A DNA stretch of 64,000 nucleotides from JAVBOW01 sp031549495 (GCA_031549495.1 JAVBPS010000007.1:62001-126000), one strand, 5' to 3'; numbered from the stretch's first letter, positions 53,063 to 61,750 are shown. Notes: generated by a model not told the origin, from the sequence alone. Translations and numbers: made by a program.

Positions 53063-55261
53063 ATGCAAAAAGGGATGGTTAGATTTATTCTGTTGGCAGC
53101 CTGCTGCCTGCTCTCTCAGATATGGGCCGGCTGCGACTGCCGGACGCAGGAGCCGGGAAATTCGCAGTATGTCAATCCGCTGATCGGGACCGATGGCCTG
53201 GGGCACACCTATCCCGGGGCGACCGTTCCCTTCGGGATGGTGCAGTTGAGCCCCGAGACCGGCAATTTCAAGTGGGATTACACGGCCGGGTACCAATATG
53301 CCGACAGCCTCATTTTAGGCTTCGCCCACACCCACCTGAGCGGCACGGGGGTGAGCGACCTGGGCGACCTGCTCTTCTTCCCTTTCCGGGGAGAAAAGGA
53401 GCGTTATGCGAGCGGCTTCGACAAATCGACCGAGCAGGCCTCGGCGGGATATTACTCGGTCGTGTTGGCCGACGACGGCATCCGGGCCGAGATGACGGCG
53501 ACGGAAAAGGTGGGCGTGCACCGCTACACCTTTGAGAAGGGGGGCCCGGTGTCGCTGCTGGTCGACGCCCAGACCGGACTGGTCAATAACCCGACCGAAT
53601 GGGCCAACCACGTCCTGGAAGGGGACATCCAGATCGAAGGCGGCAACACGCTCAGCGGCTACATCCAAACCCGCAAATGGGTCACCAAACGCACCTTTTT
53701 CACCGTCGAATTCGACCGGCCCATCACCGGCAGCCGTTACATCGACGGGGAGAACAACCGCCGGTTGGTGCTCGATTTCGACATGCCCGACGGCGGGCAA
53801 CTCGGCGCCCGTGTGGCCCTCTCGACCGTAAGTGTCGAGGGAGCGAAGAAAAATGCGCGCCAGGCGGCGGGCATGGGGTTCGACCAGGTACGGGCGCGGG
53901 CGGTCAAGCGGTGGGACGACTGCCTGGCGACCGTGGAGATCGAAGGCACGCGCGAGCAGAAAGAGAATTTCTACACGAGCCTCTACCACCTGCTGATCCA
54001 GCCCAACGAGATTGCCGACCTGGGCGGCGAGTACCGCGGTGCGGACGACAAGGTCGGAAAATCCCCCATCGGGGCCTACTATTCGACCCTTTCGCTGTGG
54101 GACACGTTCCGGGCGGCCCATCCCTTATACACGATCCTTTACCCGGAACTGGACGCCGCTGTGGTCAACTCGATGCTCCTGCATTTCGAGGCCGTGAACA
54201 CGCTTCCCGTCTGGACACTCATGGGCCGCGAGAACTTCTGTATGGTAGGCAACCATGCCGTGCCGGTGATCGTCGACGCCTGGTGCAAAGGACTCCCGGG
54301 CATCGACCCCGAACGGGCCTACCGGGCCGTCAAGGGCACCCTGACGGGCAACGGCAACCCCAAGTGCGAATGGGGACAGTATGACGAGCATGGCTACTTT
54401 CCCTCGGATATGACCCGTGTGGAAGCCGTTTCGCGCACGCTCGAATGCGGCTTCGACGACTGGTGCGCCGCGCAGATGGCCCGCGGGTTGGGCCACACGG
54501 ACGATTATGAATTTTTCTCGAAACGCGCGGGTTTCTATAAAAACCTTTTCGATCCCTCGACGGGCCTGATGCGCGGCCGCAACTCGGACGGTGGTTGGGT
54601 CTCGCCGTTCGATCCGCTGATCATATCGCATGCAGCCACCTCGGGCGGCGATTACACCGAGGGCAACGCCTGGCAGTATTCATTCCACGTGCTGCACGAC
54701 GTGCCGGGCCTGGTCGAACTGATGGGTGGTCGCGAACGGTTCATCGCCAAACTCGACACGCTCTTCACGATGGAACCGACGGTCCACGGCGAAGGTGCGG
54801 TGGTCGATGTGACGGGCCTCGTCGGCCAATACGCCCACGGTAACGAACCGAGCCACCACGTGGCCTACCTCTACGCCATGGCAGGCGCCCCCTGGAAAAC
54901 CCAGGAACTGATCCCCGAGATCCTCTCGGGCCAGTACGCCAACACGCCCGACGGGTTGATCGGTAACGACGACTGCGGGCAGATGAGCGCCTGGTACATC
55001 TTCAGTTCGCTGGGCTTCTACCCGGTCAATCCGGCCGACGGAAAATACATCTTCGGCGTACCGGCCTATAAGGAGGCCCGGCTGCGGGTCGGCGATCGGA
55101 CCCTTACGATCGAAGCCCCGGGCCTCTCGCCCGAAAACCGCTACGTCCACTCGGTCACCCTCAACGGCACGCCGCTCACGGAAGGATTCATCACCCACCG
55201 GCAGATCATGGACGGAGGGCGGCTGACCTTCGTGATGGGACCGGATAAAGAACCTGCGTAA
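53063..55261 (+). CDS. GH92 alpha-mannosidase lipoprotein (canonical type)
   Basis: The 732-residue protein has a lipoprotein-like signal (IWAGCDC). GH92 landmarks are complete: YVNPLIGTDGLGHTYPGATVPFGM, FAHTHLSGTG, the FDDWC strand, YTEGNAWQYSF with the probable acid Glu at about 533, and GNDDCGQMSAWYIFSSLGF with the probable base Asp pair at about 636-637. GH92 enzymes are calcium-dependent inverting exo-alpha-mannosidases that act in the periplasm or at the surface. This, with the second GH92 gene at 56721, implies alpha-mannose in the target. It is 7 nt after the FAD oxidoreductase gene and 1 nt before the esterase gene. Confidence 0.95.
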   Translation: MQKGMVRFILLAACCLLSQIWAGCDCRTQEPGNSQYVNPLIGTDGLGHTYPGATVPFGMVQLSPETGNFKWDYTAGYQYADSLILGFAHTHLSGTGVSDLGDLLFFPFRGEKERYASGFDKSTEQASAGYYSVVLADDGIRAEMTATEKVGVHRYTFEKGGPVSLLVDAQTGLVNNPTEWANHVLEGDIQIEGGNTLSGYIQTRKWVTKRTFFTVEFDRPITGSRYIDGENNRRLVLDFDMPDGGQLGARVALSTVSVEGAKKNARQAAGMGFDQVRARAVKRWDDCLATVEIEGTREQKENFYTSLYHLLIQPNEIADLGGEYRGADDKVGKSPIGAYYSTLSLWDTFRAAHPLYTILYPELDAAVVNSMLLHFEAVNTLPVWTLMGRENFCMVGNHAVPVIVDAWCKGLPGIDPERAYRAVKGTLTGNGNPKCEWGQYDEHGYFPSDMTRVEAVSRTLECGFDDWCAAQMARGLGHTDDYEFFSKRAGFYKNLFDPSTGLMRGRNSDGGWVSPFDPLIISHAATSGGDYTEGNAWQYSFHVLHDVPGLVELMGGRERFIAKLDTLFTMEPTVHGEGAVVDVTGLVGQYAHGNEPSHHVAYLYAMAGAPWKTQELIPEILSGQYANTPDGLIGNDDCGQMSAWYIFSSLGFYPVNPADGKYIFGVPAYKEARLRVGDRTLTIEAPGLSPENRYVHSVTLNGTPLTEGFITHRQIMDGGRLTFVMGPDKEPA

Positions 55262-55262
55262 C

Positions 55263-56714
55263 ATGAAAACGAGAATCATTGCCCTGGCCGCACTGGCCTG
55301 CATCCTGGCCCGGCCGGCAGCCGCCTACGTCGACCTGCCCGGGGCGATCACGCACAACATGGTGCTCCAGCAAAAAAGCGCCGCCGGCCTGTGGGGCGAG
55401 GCGGCCCCGGGCAGCATGGTGACGATCACGCCCTCGTGGAACGGCAAACCGTACACCGTTCCCGCCGACCGCGAAGGCCGGTGGAGCGTCCGCATCGAAA
55501 CCCCGGCCGCCGGGGGGCCCTACACCATTAAGTTCGACGACGGCGAGGCGCGCACCCTGCGCAACGTCATGGTCGGCGAGGTATGGCTCTGCTCGGGACA
55601 GTCCAATATGGAAATGCCGATGGCGGGCTGGGGAAAAGTGAACGATTACCAGCAGGAGGTGCAGGATGCCGACCAACCGATGATCCGCATCCTGAAGGTC
55701 AAAAAGGCGATCAGCGGCCGTCCCCAGTGCGATTTCGTCTCCGCCTCGGGGGGCTGGCAGGAGTGCTCGTCCTCGACAGTGGCGGACAATTTTTCGGCGG
55801 CCGCCTATTTCTTCGCCCGCAACCTGCGCGAGGCGTTCCCCGAAGTCGCCATCGGGTTGGTCGACGCTACTTGGGGAGGCACGATCGTCGAGTCGTGGAG
55901 CAGTCCCGAAGCGATGGCCCGGGTGCCCGATCTGGCCGATACGCTGCGCCGTTACGCCGCCCTGCCGCCCGATGCGCCGCTGAAAGACCCCAATAAGCCC
56001 TCGCTGCTGTTCAACGCCATGATCCATCCGCTGCTGGCGATGGCTTTTCGGGGCGTGATCTGGTATCAGGGGGAGAGCAACAACCGCCGCGCATGGCAAT
56101 ACCGCACGCTTTTCCCGGCGATGATCGAGGATTGGCGGGCGCAGTTCGCCCATCCCGGCATGCCGTTCCTTTACGTGCAGTTGGCCAATTATATGGCGGT
56201 GGCAGACCAGCCGGGAGAATCTTCCTGGGCTGAACTCAGGGAAGCGCAGGCGATGGCCCTGCGGCTGCCCGCCACGGGCATGGCGGTGGCCATCGACATC
56301 GGCGACGCCAACGACATCCACCCCAAGAACAAGCAGGAGGTCGGCCGCAGGCTGGCGCTGCTCGCCCTGGCGAAAGTCTACCATAAGGATGTCATCTGCC
56401 AGGGCCCCGTCTACAAGGGCTGTAGGGTGGAGGGTAAAAAGGTCGTGCTTTCCTTCGACACGAAGCTGGAAGCGCGGGACGGCGGTGAATTAAAAGGCTT
56501 CGCCGTGGTCGGCAGCGACCGGGTCTTCCATTGGGCCGAAGCGCAAATCCGGGGGGATAAGATCACGGTTTTTTCAAGTAAAGTGCCCGATCCGGTGGCG
56601 GTGCGCTACGGCTGGGCCAACAATCCCGTGTGCAACCTGGTCAATGAAGCGGGCCTGCCGGCCTCGCCTTTCCGCACGGACGACTGGCCCGGCATAACGG
56701 TGAATGCAAAATAA
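55263..56714 (+). CDS. Secreted sialate O-acetylesterase-type (SASA) esterase, PUL B
   Basis: The 483-residue enzyme has a signal peptide (MKTRIIALAALACILARPAAA) and the family blocks GEVWLCSGQSNMEMPM (nucleophile Ser114), VIWYQGESNNRRAW and IDIGDANDIHPKNKQEVGRRLA with the catalytic His. It is clearly related to the last enzyme of PUL A (13188-14618), so both loci invest in deacetylation. Removal of O-acetyl groups would expose the sugar chain to the GH92, GH27 and GH28-like enzymes of the same operon. True substrate not determined by sequence. Confidence 0.88.
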   Translation: MKTRIIALAALACILARPAAAYVDLPGAITHNMVLQQKSAAGLWGEAAPGSMVTITPSWNGKPYTVPADREGRWSVRIETPAAGGPYTIKFDDGEARTLRNVMVGEVWLCSGQSNMEMPMAGWGKVNDYQQEVQDADQPMIRILKVKKAISGRPQCDFVSASGGWQECSSSTVADNFSAAAYFFARNLREAFPEVAIGLVDATWGGTIVESWSSPEAMARVPDLADTLRRYAALPPDAPLKDPNKPSLLFNAMIHPLLAMAFRGVIWYQGESNNRRAWQYRTLFPAMIEDWRAQFAHPGMPFLYVQLANYMAVADQPGESSWAELREAQAMALRLPATGMAVAIDIGDANDIHPKNKQEVGRRLALLALAKVYHKDVICQGPVYKGCRVEGKKVVLSFDTKLEARDGGELKGFAVVGSDRVFHWAEAQIRGDKITVFSSKVPDPVAVRYGWANNPVCNLVNEAGLPASPFRTDDWPGITVNAK

Positions 56715-56720
56715 TTAAAT

Positions 56721-58913
56721 ATGATGCGTATACTCCTTTTCCCTTTTCTGCTGCTGATGTTCGCCTGCGGAGGTGAGCGGGCGGGCAACCTGCAATACGT
56801 CGATCCCACGATCGGCGGCGTGGGACACCTGCTCGAACCCACCCGCCCGATCGCGCACCTGCCCAACAGCATGGTGCGGGTCTATCCTGTGCGCAAGGAC
56901 CATCTGGACGATCAGATCGATTATTTCCCGCTGAGCGTCCACTCGCACCGCACGGGCAACATTTTCTATGTCATGCCCGCCGCACCGGGGGCACAGGCGG
57001 GCTCTAAGCCCGTTCCCCAGGCCTATGACCTGGAACAGACGGCACCGCACTATTACACCGCCGTGCTCGAAGCCTCGCAGGTGCAGATCGAATTCACCCC
57101 CGGGGAGCGGAGCGGCTATTTCCGCTTCACCTCGCCCGAAGGGGGGATCGTCCTGCATGCGGGGATCCTCAACGAGGGTAGCCTCGCGCTTACGGATGAC
57201 CGCACCCTGACCGGCACCGAAGAATTCCGGGGCATGAGGGCCTATGTCTACGCCGAACTGAGCGAACCGGTGACGGGCGCCGCTGCGGAGAACTCCCGCG
57301 ACCTGCTGCTCTCCACCCCGGCGGGCAGCCTCGAAGTGCGTTACGGGCTCTCCTACATCAGCGTCGAACAAGCCCGCGGGAACCTGCAGCAGGAGATCCC
57401 CGCCTGGGGCTTCGAACAGGTGAAGAAACATGCGGCGAACGTATGGGAGGAAAAACTGGGCCAAATCGCCGTCGAAGGCGGCACCGAGGCGCAGCGGAGG
57501 GTTTTCTACACGGCCCTCTACCGCACTTACGAGCGGATGGTGGACATCGGCGAGTACGGCCGCTATTACAGTGGCTACGACCACCGGGTGCATGACGATC
57601 CGCGGCCGTTTTACGTCGATAATTGGATATGGGACTCCTACCTGGCCCATGAGCCGCTGCACATGATCCTCGACCCGGCCCGGGAAGCGGACAAGATCGC
57701 CTCTTATGTAAGAATGTACGAGCAGTCGGGCTGGCTGCCCTCCTTCGCGCTGGTCTTCGGCGACGATCCGCGCATGACGGGTAATCACGCGGCCGCCTGG
57801 ATTTGCGACGCGTGGCACAAGGGCATCCGCGATTTCGACGCCCGGGCGGCCTACGAGGCGATGTGCAAAAACTCGACCCAGGCCACCCTGCTGCCCTGGC
57901 GCAACGGCCCGCGCACCGTGCTCGACGATTTCTACGCCGACCACGGCTATTTCCCCGCCCTGCGACCCGGAGAAGAGGAAACCGTTCCCGAGGTCGAATC
58001 CTTCGAAAAACGGCAGTCGGTCGCCGTCACCCTCGCTCAGAGCTACGATGACTGGTGCATCGCCCGCATGGCCGCGGCCCTGGGGCACGGCAAAGACGAG
58101 CAATTCTTCCTCGCCCGCTCGCAGAACTACAGGAACGTATTCCGCACTGAAAAAGGGTTCGTGTGGCCCCGCGATGCGAAGGGCGAATGGATCGAGCCTT
58201 TCGACCCGAGGATCTCCGGCGGACTCGGGGGGCGGCAATATTTCACTGAAAACAATGCCTATACCTACGACTGGGACGTCAAGCACGACCTCTATTCGCT
58301 CTTTGAACTGATGGGGGGAGCGGCGAAAGCCGAGGAGAAACTCGACCGTCTTTTCCGCGAGGAGCTGGCGGGAAGCAAATACAACTATTTCGCCCTTTTC
58401 CCCGATGCCACGGGCCTGGTCGGCCAGTTCGTGATGGGCAACGAGCCGGGTTTCCATATCCCCTACCTGTACAATTACCTGGGCGCCCCGTGGAAAACCC
58501 AGAAGCGGATCCGCAGCCTGCTCGAGAGCTGGTTCATGGACAACGTGTTCGGCATTCCGGGCGATGACGACGGCGGCGGGATGAGCGCTTTCGCGCTCTT
58601 CTCGATGATGGGTTTCTATCCCGTCACCCCGGGTCAGCCGGTTTATGCCATCGGCTCGCCCGTCTTCGAAAAGGTGACGGTACGTCTTCCGAACGGGCGC
58701 AGTTTCACCGTAAAAGCCGACGGCAATTCCCCGCAGAGCCGGTACATCCGCTCGGCGACCTTCAACGGCAAGCCGTGGGACAAGGCCTGGTTTACCCACG
58801 AAGAACTTCTGGCGGGGGGAACACTCTGCCTGACGATGGACGAAACACCGAATAAAGCATGGGGCAGCTGCGAGCTTCCTCCTGCCGCGATAACCGAAAT
58901 CACAAAACTTTAA
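56721..58913 (+). CDS. Divergent GH92 alpha-mannosidase lipoprotein
   Basis: The 730-residue protein has a lipoprotein signal (LLMFACGG). It keeps the GH92 core, including QSYDDWCIA, FTENNAYTYDWDV with the candidate acid Glu near 510, and GDDDGGGMSAFALFSMMGFYPV with the Asp pair near 615. The start differs from the canonical type: YVDPTIGGVGHLLEPTRPIAHLPNSMVRVYP replaces the usual GTDGxGHTYPGAxxPFGM region that lines the sugar-binding site. It thus belongs to another GH92 branch than its neighbour at 53063-55261, and may cut a different linkage or a substituted mannose. It lies 6 nt after the esterase gene. Confidence 0.9.
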   Translation: MMRILLFPFLLLMFACGGERAGNLQYVDPTIGGVGHLLEPTRPIAHLPNSMVRVYPVRKDHLDDQIDYFPLSVHSHRTGNIFYVMPAAPGAQAGSKPVPQAYDLEQTAPHYYTAVLEASQVQIEFTPGERSGYFRFTSPEGGIVLHAGILNEGSLALTDDRTLTGTEEFRGMRAYVYAELSEPVTGAAAENSRDLLLSTPAGSLEVRYGLSYISVEQARGNLQQEIPAWGFEQVKKHAANVWEEKLGQIAVEGGTEAQRRVFYTALYRTYERMVDIGEYGRYYSGYDHRVHDDPRPFYVDNWIWDSYLAHEPLHMILDPAREADKIASYVRMYEQSGWLPSFALVFGDDPRMTGNHAAAWICDAWHKGIRDFDARAAYEAMCKNSTQATLLPWRNGPRTVLDDFYADHGYFPALRPGEEETVPEVESFEKRQSVAVTLAQSYDDWCIARMAAALGHGKDEQFFLARSQNYRNVFRTEKGFVWPRDAKGEWIEPFDPRISGGLGGRQYFTENNAYTYDWDVKHDLYSLFELMGGAAKAEEKLDRLFREELAGSKYNYFALFPDATGLVGQFVMGNEPGFHIPYLYNYLGAPWKTQKRIRSLLESWFMDNVFGIPGDDDGGGMSAFALFSMMGFYPVTPGQPVYAIGSPVFEKVTVRLPNGRSFTVKADGNSPQSRYIRSATFNGKPWDKAWFTHEELLAGGTLCLTMDETPNKAWGSCELPPAAITEITKL

Positions 58914-58926
58914 AAACCTACGAACG

Positions 58927-59508
58927 ATGAAAAGAACGATCCTGACCCTCCTGTTTTGCGCCGGAATCCTCACGGCCTCGGCCCAGATATTTAAAGAGAC
59001 GATGGGTACGGTTTCCGCACCCACGAAAGTCACAGACCACCACGCAGCCAAAGGCTTTGACAACAGCGATAAGCTGACCTTCAGCGGCAGCGCCGAAGTG
59101 CAGAACACCGGCGGCGCCACCCCGAGCAACACCTACACCACCCCCTGGGGCCCGGCCTCAGCCGGCACCACCGTCCGTTTCGGCGACGTTCCCGGAACCG
59201 ACATGGTCATCAGCGGGATCAATACCTCGCAGATCTCTTCGCCCGCACTGGCTTTCGCCATCCTTAAAGGGGTGCAGAAATCCAACGGCACCGATCTGGC
59301 GGTCGAATACAGCCTCGACCGCAAAAAATGGCGCCCCATCGCTTTCGAACCCCTGCCCACGGGCGAAGGCACGGCCCTGAAATGGACTTTCCGTGTTGCG
59401 GTTGATCCGCTGCCCCAGGCGGCTGACCTTTCGATCCGCCTGCGCCAGACCGGCGCGGCCTGCGTGTTCCGCATCGACGACTTAGGTATCGTTTCCAAGC
59501 CCGAGTAA
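58927..59508 (+). CDS. Small secreted protein of unknown function, PUL B
   Basis: The 193-residue product has a signal peptide (MKRTILTLLFCAGILTASAQ) and no lipobox. The mature part is beta-rich with a jelly-roll-like flow (MGTVSAPTKVTDHHAAKGFDN, LAVEYSLDRKKWRPIAF, LSIRLRQTGAACVFRIDDLGIV). This pattern resembles small lectin-like or choice-of-anchor domains that often end with a RIDDxxI strand. It is placed between GH92 and GH27 genes with 13-nt and 3-nt gaps. A carbohydrate-binding role is possible; no family could be named with confidence. Confidence 0.7.
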   Translation: MKRTILTLLFCAGILTASAQIFKETMGTVSAPTKVTDHHAAKGFDNSDKLTFSGSAEVQNTGGATPSNTYTTPWGPASAGTTVRFGDVPGTDMVISGINTSQISSPALAFAILKGVQKSNGTDLAVEYSLDRKKWRPIAFEPLPTGEGTALKWTFRVAVDPLPQAADLSIRLRQTGAACVFRIDDLGIVSKPE

Positions 59509-59511
59509 CGC

Positions 59512-61458
59512 ATGCTGAACCACAAGATTCTCATCGCCGCGTTCGCCCTGCTGGCGGCCTTCACCCCGGCAGGCGCCAAAAGCGTTGATACGCTCCGCTT
59601 CCACAAAACCGACTTCACGGCGGCCAACGACCTGTTCGTCGCCCCGGGCCAGCTCGGCCGTCCGCTTTCGGTGGCCGGCAAATCCTACTCCGACGGCCTG
59701 GCCTCGCCCGAAGGGCTGGTGGTGCTCGACCTGGGCGGGCGGGGCGACCGCTTCGCAGGCTGGGTCGGGATGGATGACAACGTTCCCAAAGGATGCGTGC
59801 GTTTCGTGGTGATGGGTGACCGGAAGGAACTCTTTCGTACCGGCTTGCTGCGTAAAGGCATGCAGCCCATCGCGTTCGATCTGGACATCAGCCGTTACAA
59901 GAAACTCTACCTGATCGTCGAGAACGACGGCGACGGGATACACACGGCCCATGCCGACTGGATCGACACCTACCTCACCTACCGCGGCGCACCGCCCACC
60001 ATAGAGCCCAAGAAGCCTTTCGTACCCTATATCCTGACGCCTCCCGTCGCCAAAGAGCCGAAGATCAACGGCCCGAAGGTCTACGGGGCGCGCCCCGGCA
60101 ACCCGTTCCTTTTCCTGATCCCGGCCAGCGGCGAGCGTCCGATGCGTTTCGCAGCCGAAAACCTGCCCGAAGGGCTTTCGCTCGACCCTGCGACAGGGAT
60201 CATAACGGGCTCTCTGGCCCATGCGGGGACGACGGTGGTGACGCTTCGGGCCGAAAACCGGCTCGGCCGGACGACCCGCGAGCTGAAGATCGTGGGCGGG
60301 GACAAGATCTCCCTCACACCCATCATGGGCTGGAACAGTTGGAACTGCTTCGGCGATGCGGTGACCGCCCGCCAGGTGCAGGGGGCGGCCGACGCCCTGG
60401 TGCGTTCGGGCCTCACGCAGCACGGATGGAGCTACATCAACATCGACGACGGATGGTCGGTCTTCCCCGACTCGACCGACCCGGTCGTGGGTGGTCAGGC
60501 GCGGGACGAGCGAGGCATGATCAACAGTAACAAGAAGTTCCCCGATATGCGCGCCCTGACGGACCACATCCACGCACTGGGCCTCAAGGCAGGCATCTAC
60601 TCTTCGCCCGGCGAGACGACCTGCGCACGCTTCACCGCCTCCTTAGGCCACGAAGCGTTCGACGTGGCGCGTTGGGTTGAATGGGGTTTTGACTACCTTA
60701 AATACGACTGGTGCTCTTACTGGAAGATATACAACGACACGGTCGATATAGCCAAACTGAAAAAACCCTATGCCATCCTGGGTGATGCCCTGAGCAAAAC
60801 GCGGCGCGACCTGCTATTCAGCCTGTGCCAGTACGGGATGGGTAACGTCGAGGCATGGGGCCAGGAAGTGGGTGGCTCCAGTTGGCGCATCTCTCGCGAC
60901 GTGCACGACACATGGACCAGTATGTCGGGCATCGGTTTCGCCCAGGCGGGCCGGGAGAAATACGCCGGGCCGGGCCACTGGAACGACGTCGACATGCTGG
61001 TCATCGGCCAGGTCGGATGGGGCCCGAAACTGCGCCCCACACGGCTGAGCGCCGATGAAATGTACACCCACGTCTCGTTGTGGTCACTGCTGGCCACTCC
61101 ATTGCTCATCGGATGCGACCTGGAGAATATGGACGATTTCACCCTCAGCCTGCTGACCAACGACGAGGTGATCGCCATCAACCAGGATCCGCTCGGGCGG
61201 CAAGCCTCGCGACTTGTGGTCGATGGCAAATTGGAGGTCTGGGCCAAGGAAATGGAAGACGGCTCGATGGCCGTCGGCCTGTTCAACCGGGGGATCTTTC
61301 CCGAAAAAATGACGCTGGACTGGCAACGGTTAGGCCTGTCGGGCGAGCAGACAGTGCGCGATGTCTGGCGGCAACAGGATCTCGGAGTGTACAAAAAATC
61401 ATTTACGACCGACTTGCCCGCGCATGGGGTCCGGTTGATCGTGGTCCGGGGCAGGTGA
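59512..61458 (+). CDS. GH27 alpha-galactosidase with N-terminal NPCBM domain
   Basis: The 648-residue protein has a signal peptide (to about residue 23), an NPCBM-like carbohydrate-binding domain (about 24-165; YSDGLASPEGLVVLDLGG, FAGWVGMDD), an Ig-like putative-Ig domain (about 190-265; LPEGLSLDPATGIITGSLA) and a GH27 barrel (about 270-560). The barrel shows MGWNSWNCFGD, YINIDDGW, the nucleophile Asp in LKYDWC (near 399), the acid/base Asp in RISRDVHDTW (near 463) and GHWNDVDMLVIG. A C-terminal beta domain follows. It removes alpha-linked galactose (or GalNAc). It is the last gene of PUL B; a strong terminator follows at 61531. Confidence 0.95.
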   Translation: MLNHKILIAAFALLAAFTPAGAKSVDTLRFHKTDFTAANDLFVAPGQLGRPLSVAGKSYSDGLASPEGLVVLDLGGRGDRFAGWVGMDDNVPKGCVRFVVMGDRKELFRTGLLRKGMQPIAFDLDISRYKKLYLIVENDGDGIHTAHADWIDTYLTYRGAPPTIEPKKPFVPYILTPPVAKEPKINGPKVYGARPGNPFLFLIPASGERPMRFAAENLPEGLSLDPATGIITGSLAHAGTTVVTLRAENRLGRTTRELKIVGGDKISLTPIMGWNSWNCFGDAVTARQVQGAADALVRSGLTQHGWSYINIDDGWSVFPDSTDPVVGGQARDERGMINSNKKFPDMRALTDHIHALGLKAGIYSSPGETTCARFTASLGHEAFDVARWVEWGFDYLKYDWCSYWKIYNDTVDIAKLKKPYAILGDALSKTRRDLLFSLCQYGMGNVEAWGQEVGGSSWRISRDVHDTWTSMSGIGFAQAGREKYAGPGHWNDVDMLVIGQVGWGPKLRPTRLSADEMYTHVSLWSLLATPLLIGCDLENMDDFTLSLLTNDEVIAINQDPLGRQASRLVVDGKLEVWAKEMEDGSMAVGLFNRGIFPEKMTLDWQRLGLSGEQTVRDVWRQQDLGVYKKSFTTDLPAHGVRLIVVRGR

Positions 61459-61530
61459 CACAGTCTGCAGACGAAAGCAGATAAACTCCCGGGAATGTGA
61501 TATGCCCATCTTTTATGTTTCTTCGTTTAG

Positions 61531-61566
61531 CCTCGCCCTGAAAACAGGGCGGGGTTTCTTTTTTTT
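61531..61566 (+). terminator. Rho-independent terminator of the PUL B operon
   Basis: CCTCGCCCTG and CAGGGCGGGG form a 10-bp stem (one T-G pair) with a 4-nt AAAA loop, followed by TTTCTTTTTTTT. It lies 73 nt after the GH27 stop. Confidence 0.92.
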
Positions 61567-61591
61567 GCGAAAAGAAACAGCGACTGCCGGG

Positions 61592-61613
61592 TTGTGTACA
61601 GATTGTGTGCAAA
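61592..61613 (+). repeat. Tandem 11-bp repeat near right island end
   Basis: TTGTGTACAGA is followed directly by TTGTGTGCAAA, 11 nt before the repeat that contains tRNA-Arg. It mirrors 13074-13095 at the other end in sequence and orientation. A recombinase-binding function is inferred from position only. Confidence 0.5.
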
Positions 61614-61624
61614 TGGAAAAGAGA

Positions 61625-61652
61625 GAGGGTCATGAGCATCGTCATAACCCTC
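61625..61652 (-). terminator. Hairpin terminator of tRNA-Arg
   Basis: On the minus strand GAGGGT-TATGA pairs with TCATG-ACCCTC and is followed by TCTCTTTTCC. It begins 12 nt after the tRNA 3' end. Bases 61641-61652 are inside the perfect 54-bp repeat. Confidence 0.75.
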
Positions 61653-61709
61653 TGATTTTCTTAGTGACACCATCAGGACTCAAACCTGAAACCTTCTGAT
61701 CCGTAGTCA
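61625..61709 (-). repeat. Right copy of the tRNA-Arg-derived direct repeat (putative attachment site)
   Basis: This is the partner of 12868-12952; bases 61641-61694 match 12884-12937 at all 54 positions. Here the repeat is continuous with a full tRNA-Arg, so this is the junction where the element restored the tRNA 3' end. The 30 nt shared within the tRNA cover the 3' acceptor strand, T arm and variable loop. Confidence 0.85.
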
Positions 61710-61738
61710 GATGCTCTATTCAATTAAGCTATGGTGCC
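61665..61738 (-). tRNA. tRNA-Arg (anticodon ACG)
   Basis: On the minus strand the 74 nt fold as a cloverleaf: acceptor GGCACCA with TGGTGTC, D stem GCTT with GAGC, anticodon stem TCTGA with TCAGA around loop CTACGGA (anticodon ACG), and T stem TCAGG with CCTGA around TTTGAGT. The discriminator base is A, and CCA is not encoded. The promoter lies just upstream (61751-61781). ACG reads CGU, CGC and CGA after deamination. Confidence 0.95.
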
Positions 61739-61750
61739 GTTTTGTGGGTG

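Larger units (their letters stand above)
12908..61694. mobile_element. Putative tRNA-Arg-integrated genomic island carrying two PULs (about 48.8 kb)
   Basis: The segment lies between a truncated tRNA-Arg 3' end on the left and the intact tRNA-Arg on the right, both in the same orientation, as expected after site-specific insertion at a tRNA 3' end. Core genes (ruvC, lpxD, coaD) start directly beyond the intact tRNA, while everything inside is accessory glycan-use cargo. Paired 11-bp repeats just inside each end (13074-13095 and 61592-61613) may be recombinase-binding sites. No integrase, excisionase, relaxase or transfer gene is present, so the island is either immobile now, mobilised in trans, or its integrase has been lost. 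The exact ends within the repeats cannot be fixed. Confidence 0.65.

Noticed and set aside
56715..59132. 805-codon minus-strand frame opposite the GH92 gene
   Set aside because: No domain or signal peptide; the GH92 frame on the plus strand has all family motifs.
59182..59200. Operator-like sequence CGTTCCCGGAACCG inside the small unknown gene
   Set aside because: It matches part of the lacI-linked element but lies within coding sequence (Val-Pro-Gly-Thr codons), has no promoter nearby and lacks the full 19-mer, so chance is more likely.
12908..61694. Integrase, transposase, relaxase or phage genes within the island
   Set aside because: I checked all large frames on both strands and each real gene has a glycan-use, transport or regulatory role; none shows tyrosine-recombinase, transposase or relaxase features.
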